A stretch of 64,000 nucleotides of DNA from Erythrophleum ivorense. Lineage: Eukaryota > Streptophyta > Magnoliopsida > Fabales > Fabaceae. Shown here piece by piece: positions 60,574-64,000 of the stretch. The position numbers and the translations under genes were made by a program. The stretch is from positions 2,909,596-2,973,595 of the forward strand of contig JAIUCV010000018.1 of assembly GCA_026724425.1 (NCBI GenBank), in the 5' to 3' direction. Within the stretch, counting starts at the first letter, position 1. Each line of letters starts with the position of its first letter. The notes below the pieces were generated by a model that did not search any database, had not been told where the DNA came from, and worked only from the letters and a program-made list of their open reading frames with translations.

Positions 60574-63517
60574 TGTAACAGCCAAGAAAAAGAAAAGAAA
60601 AAGAAAATAGAAAAGAAATGAGAAAAGAAAAAGGAAGGAAAAGAAAAGCTAAAAATTTTTGGAAGCTGAAAATTTTTTAAGTCTGCTAGCTACAGCCTAG
60701 CTATAGCGAATGTACCTGCTTGCTATAGCAAGAAATGGTCTAGCTATAGCGAGACTGCCTTCTAGCTATAGCGAGAAAGCTTTTAGCTATAGCGAGTTCG
60801 GGCACCCCCATACAAAATCCAGGGAGTTGCTCGCCGTAGCGAACGCCATAGCGAAGACAGAGGTCTGGGACTTATTCGAGCTCGCCGTAGCGAGGGTTAT
60901 GGCTCGCTATAGCGAGGGTTAGTCCGGAAAAGCTTGAAAATAGAGAATTTGACTTTTTAAACCATCCCAACTCCTTCTTTCTTCTTCTAACCGACTCAAG
61001 CTTACTTTAAGAGAGAGAAAAGGGCGGAGGAGAGAGAGAGAAGCTTAGGAGAGGAAGGAAGAACAAGAAAGGTAAAGATTTCCATAGCTTTTCTCTTAGT
61101 ATGTTACTCTTCTCCCCTTACCCTCTCTTTCCACGGTTTTGGTTGCCAAAATAGTTAGGTCTTGAGAGAGGTAACCATGTTTTGAGCTTGGTTCAGAGGA
61201 GGGAGAGTGAAAAACCACTCTTAAGGGAGGTTAGAAGTCATGTATCCCTCTCTTCCTTGCTTTCTCTTCTTAAGAGTTGAGAGCTTGAGAGAATAGAAAA
61301 AAAAATAGCTAATGAACTCTAGTGAGAGGAAGAGACCTAGATTGAGAAGCTCAGTAGAGTTGATTAGAAGTGATCCCTAGCTTAAGAATTATGTATTAAG
61401 GTATTAATTCCATGCTTTTGTGTGGTTAGGCTCAAGAGAAGCTCTCCCATCTAGAAGTTGTTGTGAAACCAACAAGGGAGGAGACAAGTAAAAGAGCAAG
61501 TAGTGAATAGCTAATAAGGTAGTTATCTCCACTTTTCTCTCATGCATAATTGTGTGTTACATTGTCTTGCTTGTGTGTATGAATGATATGAGCTATGAGA
61601 AGTGTGTTAGCATGATGATGTGTTATGAATTGAAATGATGATTTATATGATTGTTTTGGTTTGCTTGAGGAAATGGATAGTCAATAACCCTATAGCCAAG
61701 GTGAAGATGAGCCAAGCCCCTAAGTGGTTGGGACAAGAGTAAAAGGTCTCCCAAAAGTGAGGTTGACTCCCAAAGAGTAAGGGTTGAGTCTAAGGACCTC
61801 TAAAGAGTGGGTAAGGCAAATCCAAAAGCCACAAGGGAGTGGGTGAGGCTAATCCGTGTACTTAGCAAGCTCCTAGATGTTATGTATGGCCTACTCACAT
61901 GTTGAGACTGTTTTCCTTTATGCATGGCCAATTCATGTGTTTTAAATATTTTCATCATGGTTTTATATGCTAACATGCCATACATGCATAATGAGACTTG
62001 TTGCATGCGATATATGTATGATTGAATGAGAGTTGAACTACTGGGATTCTCCGAATCTCACCCTCCCTCTCCACCATCCAACCATGCCAGGTGGGCCAAG
62101 TGAGATTAGAGATGGGAACCACCACCAAGCATGAAGCTAGGGGAAGCTAAAGGAGAGTGTAAAGGTTTCTTGTAATGTGTTGTACATGAGAGTTGTATAT
62201 GTAAAGTACTGATGTATATGATGTAGTTCTTAAGAGTTTTTGTAAGATAATGTATGTATGAATGATGAATGTATGAGAATGAAGTTTATGATGAATGAAG
62301 AGGCAATTTTGATATGCAATACTCAAAGTAGTATAGACTATATGGGTGCATAAGTGGGCATGGGATAGTGAGTTTCCCCAATCTAAGTTATTAGACACTT
62401 GAGGCATGATTGATAGCTCCTATAGATGCTTTCTCATGTGCTCAAAGAGTCATAGAAGTAGAAAAGCCAAGATTGGACCCTATGAACCCCACTTTTGGCC
62501 AAGAAAGGGCCTTCTTGCACATGATGTCATAGATTAGCCATATGACCTCTCTTTGTTATGAGATTTGACATGTAGCTAGATTATGTTTAGAGCTTTCTGG
62601 GAAGCTAGATTTCATGTCATTTAGAGGTCTATAGCATTTTCTATGATTTTTCAAAGTTGACATCAGAAAATCGGATTTCAGAAATCACTGTTCATTTGGT
62701 CAGTTTGAGAAACGTGTCATCCGAGGGGCAAACGTAGTCCAATGGCTACTAAATTTTATACACAGAAACTAGATGGTCACAGTGACTTGTAGGAACTGGA
62801 AGCACCTCATTTAGAGGTCTAGAGAGGAAGTTATGCAATTTCGAAATTCCTGCCCAGAATCAGACACCCAACCAGACCCGAAGTACTGTTTCATCGGTTT
62901 CCGGGAAATTGGCTTGGTGAACTGATCTGGAGATATTCTTCTCCTCTAGCTAACATCCACATATTTCCATAGAGATATATTTTATAAGCATTGGATTTTT
63001 GTGGAATTAGTTAGACATTTTCAAAGTCCATATCAGTAAACTGTGACAGCAAAGAAGCCCCCTCTGACCAGTGAACGGTTTTGATGTCAAACACAGAGTA
63101 TGTGAGATATTGAGACTTTTACTTATTTTTAGCACAAAGTAGACGTCTCAAGCTTTCTAGAATGACCCAGATCATGCAGTTACGATTTTTCTGCATTTAG
63201 TTACGGATTTTCAAGCTTAGCCCAGAAATGAAGCAAAATCTGCCAAGAACGAAAATGCATGTCTCCAATCCCTTTTTGCTTTCCATGAGTTTAAAACATA
63301 TTGTGGGGATTGAAATAAGTCTCAATAGTGTAATTGAGCATGGGGAAGTATAGAGAGAGCTCAACCGGTCCATATTACTTCTAAGTGGATCTCTACCCAC
63401 ACATAGTGCCATAGAGAAAGAAGCATAAGGTAGAGTAAATTATCTCCCTTGTGAGTTCCACACGTGCATATGAGTAAGAGGGCATCTTGGGTATGAGCTA
63501 GAGGTTAAGGTGTTACA
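60574..63517 (+). mobile_element. Solo LTR, 2.9 kb, AACTA target duplication
   Basis: It begins TGTAACAGCC and ends AAGGTGTTACA, so the termini TGTAACA and TGTTACA are a 7-bp inverted repeat with one mismatch. Perfect 5-bp duplications AACTA flank it (60569-60573, 63518-63522). No internal genes. A block of repeated gctatagcgag and cgccgtagcga motifs lies at 60690-60925. Length and termini suggest a Ty3 chromovirus-like family; this is inference. Orientation cannot be fixed firmly because TG...CA is symmetrical, but the TATA-like and leader features were not decisive. Confidence 0.88.
60690..60925 (+). repeat. Palindromic CTATAG-core motif cluster in the solo LTR
   Basis: About nine copies of a core like gctatagcga or gccgtagcga in 235 bases, several extended to the perfect palindrome ctcgctatagcgag (60902). 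The copies are irregularly spaced, so this is not a simple microsatellite. Confidence 0.8.
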
Positions 63518-63522
63518 AACTA

Positions 63523-64000
63523 GCTATCATGTCAAGATCACTTCATAATCATTTTATGGAAGCTTGCTAGTCAACTAGATTGGTCATGACTATTATCAAT
63601 CAACTAGTCAATTAATACTAGTTCATCAATTGATTATTATATTATGGTAGTGAACGTTATCTGTCTCACTTAAACTTGTCTACTATTTTGTTTTACTAGT
63701 CAACTACTATAGTGGTCAATCGACTAATCTATCATGCTAGTTAACTAACACTTACAAGAACAGAATTTGTTCCATTCCATAGTTGATTGATTATCATCCA
63801 TTGGTTAACTGGTTCATGTTAGACATGTTTTTCTCCTTTAGTTTTCCAACTATTATTGACATTATGTTCATCAAACCCATTATAAACTTTATTGACAAAG
63901 TTAATTGTCATTCAATAGTTTCTTTGATGCAAAAAAAAAGGGGAAAGAGAAAAGAGAAAGAGGGATAAATAGAGAGAAAAAGGGGGCAATAGGAAGTTTG
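63523..64000. other. Flank with repeated tagtcaacta motifs
   Basis: No gene. The texts tagtcaactag, atcaactagtcaatt, tagtcaactac and ggtcaatcgac recur. This continues the sequence interrupted by the solo LTR (the text catgtcaagat occurs on both sides, near 60516 and 63532) and is probably retrotransposon LTR-derived. Confidence 0.4.

Noticed and set aside
63197..63412. 71-codon open frame in the 60.6-63.5 kb LTR
   Set aside because: Sits inside a solo LTR and resembles no protein.

Overview
The window looks like repeat-dense nuclear DNA of a flowering plant, probably a eudicot. The base composition is strongly AT-rich by eye. It holds spliced genes with GT-AG introns, Ty1-copia elements, solo LTRs, CACTA, hAT and LINE elements, and fragments of plant NAC, MADS-box, NBS-LRR and RFC3 genes. 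No bacterial-style operon, rRNA, tRNA or CRISPR array was seen. All identifications come from reading the sequence; no database was searched.

Only one plausible intact cellular gene was found: a five-exon, plus-strand FKBP-like gene (12754-19921) encoding about 138 residues. Its large fourth intron contains a broken copia element, an hAT MITE inside that element, and a flanking local duplication. The promoter side of this gene (11806-12753) has a second copy at 49522-50262. There it is followed directly by sequence resembling 22070-22235, so the second copy lacks the gene.

Layout: 0-4.5 kb, AT-rich sequence with tandem repeats. 4.55-11.1 kb, minus-strand copia element with LTRs, PBS, PPT and a nested LTR. 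11.1-22.5 kb, FKBP-like locus. 22562-28906, CACTA element 2, carrying a solo LTR. 28.9-41.2 kb, plus-strand copia element split by the 10.8 kb CACTA element 1, which carries NBS-LRR and NAC fragments. 41.2-42.5 kb, LINE fragment. 42876-49202, minus-strand copia LTR complex holding a 3.7 kb hAT element with a degenerate transposase gene. 49.2-50.5 kb, duplicated promoter segment. 50.6-60.2 kb, minus-strand copia gag/protease split by CACTA element 3 (50761-59290), which carries RFC3 and MADS-box exon fragments and a degenerate LINE. 60574-63517, a 2.9 kb solo LTR with a 5-bp target duplication.

The main story is repeated nesting: DNA transposons inserted in retrotransposons, LTRs inserted in DNA transposons, and three CACTA-type elements acting as carriers of host exon fragments. 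None of the mobile elements retains an intact coding region that I can see.
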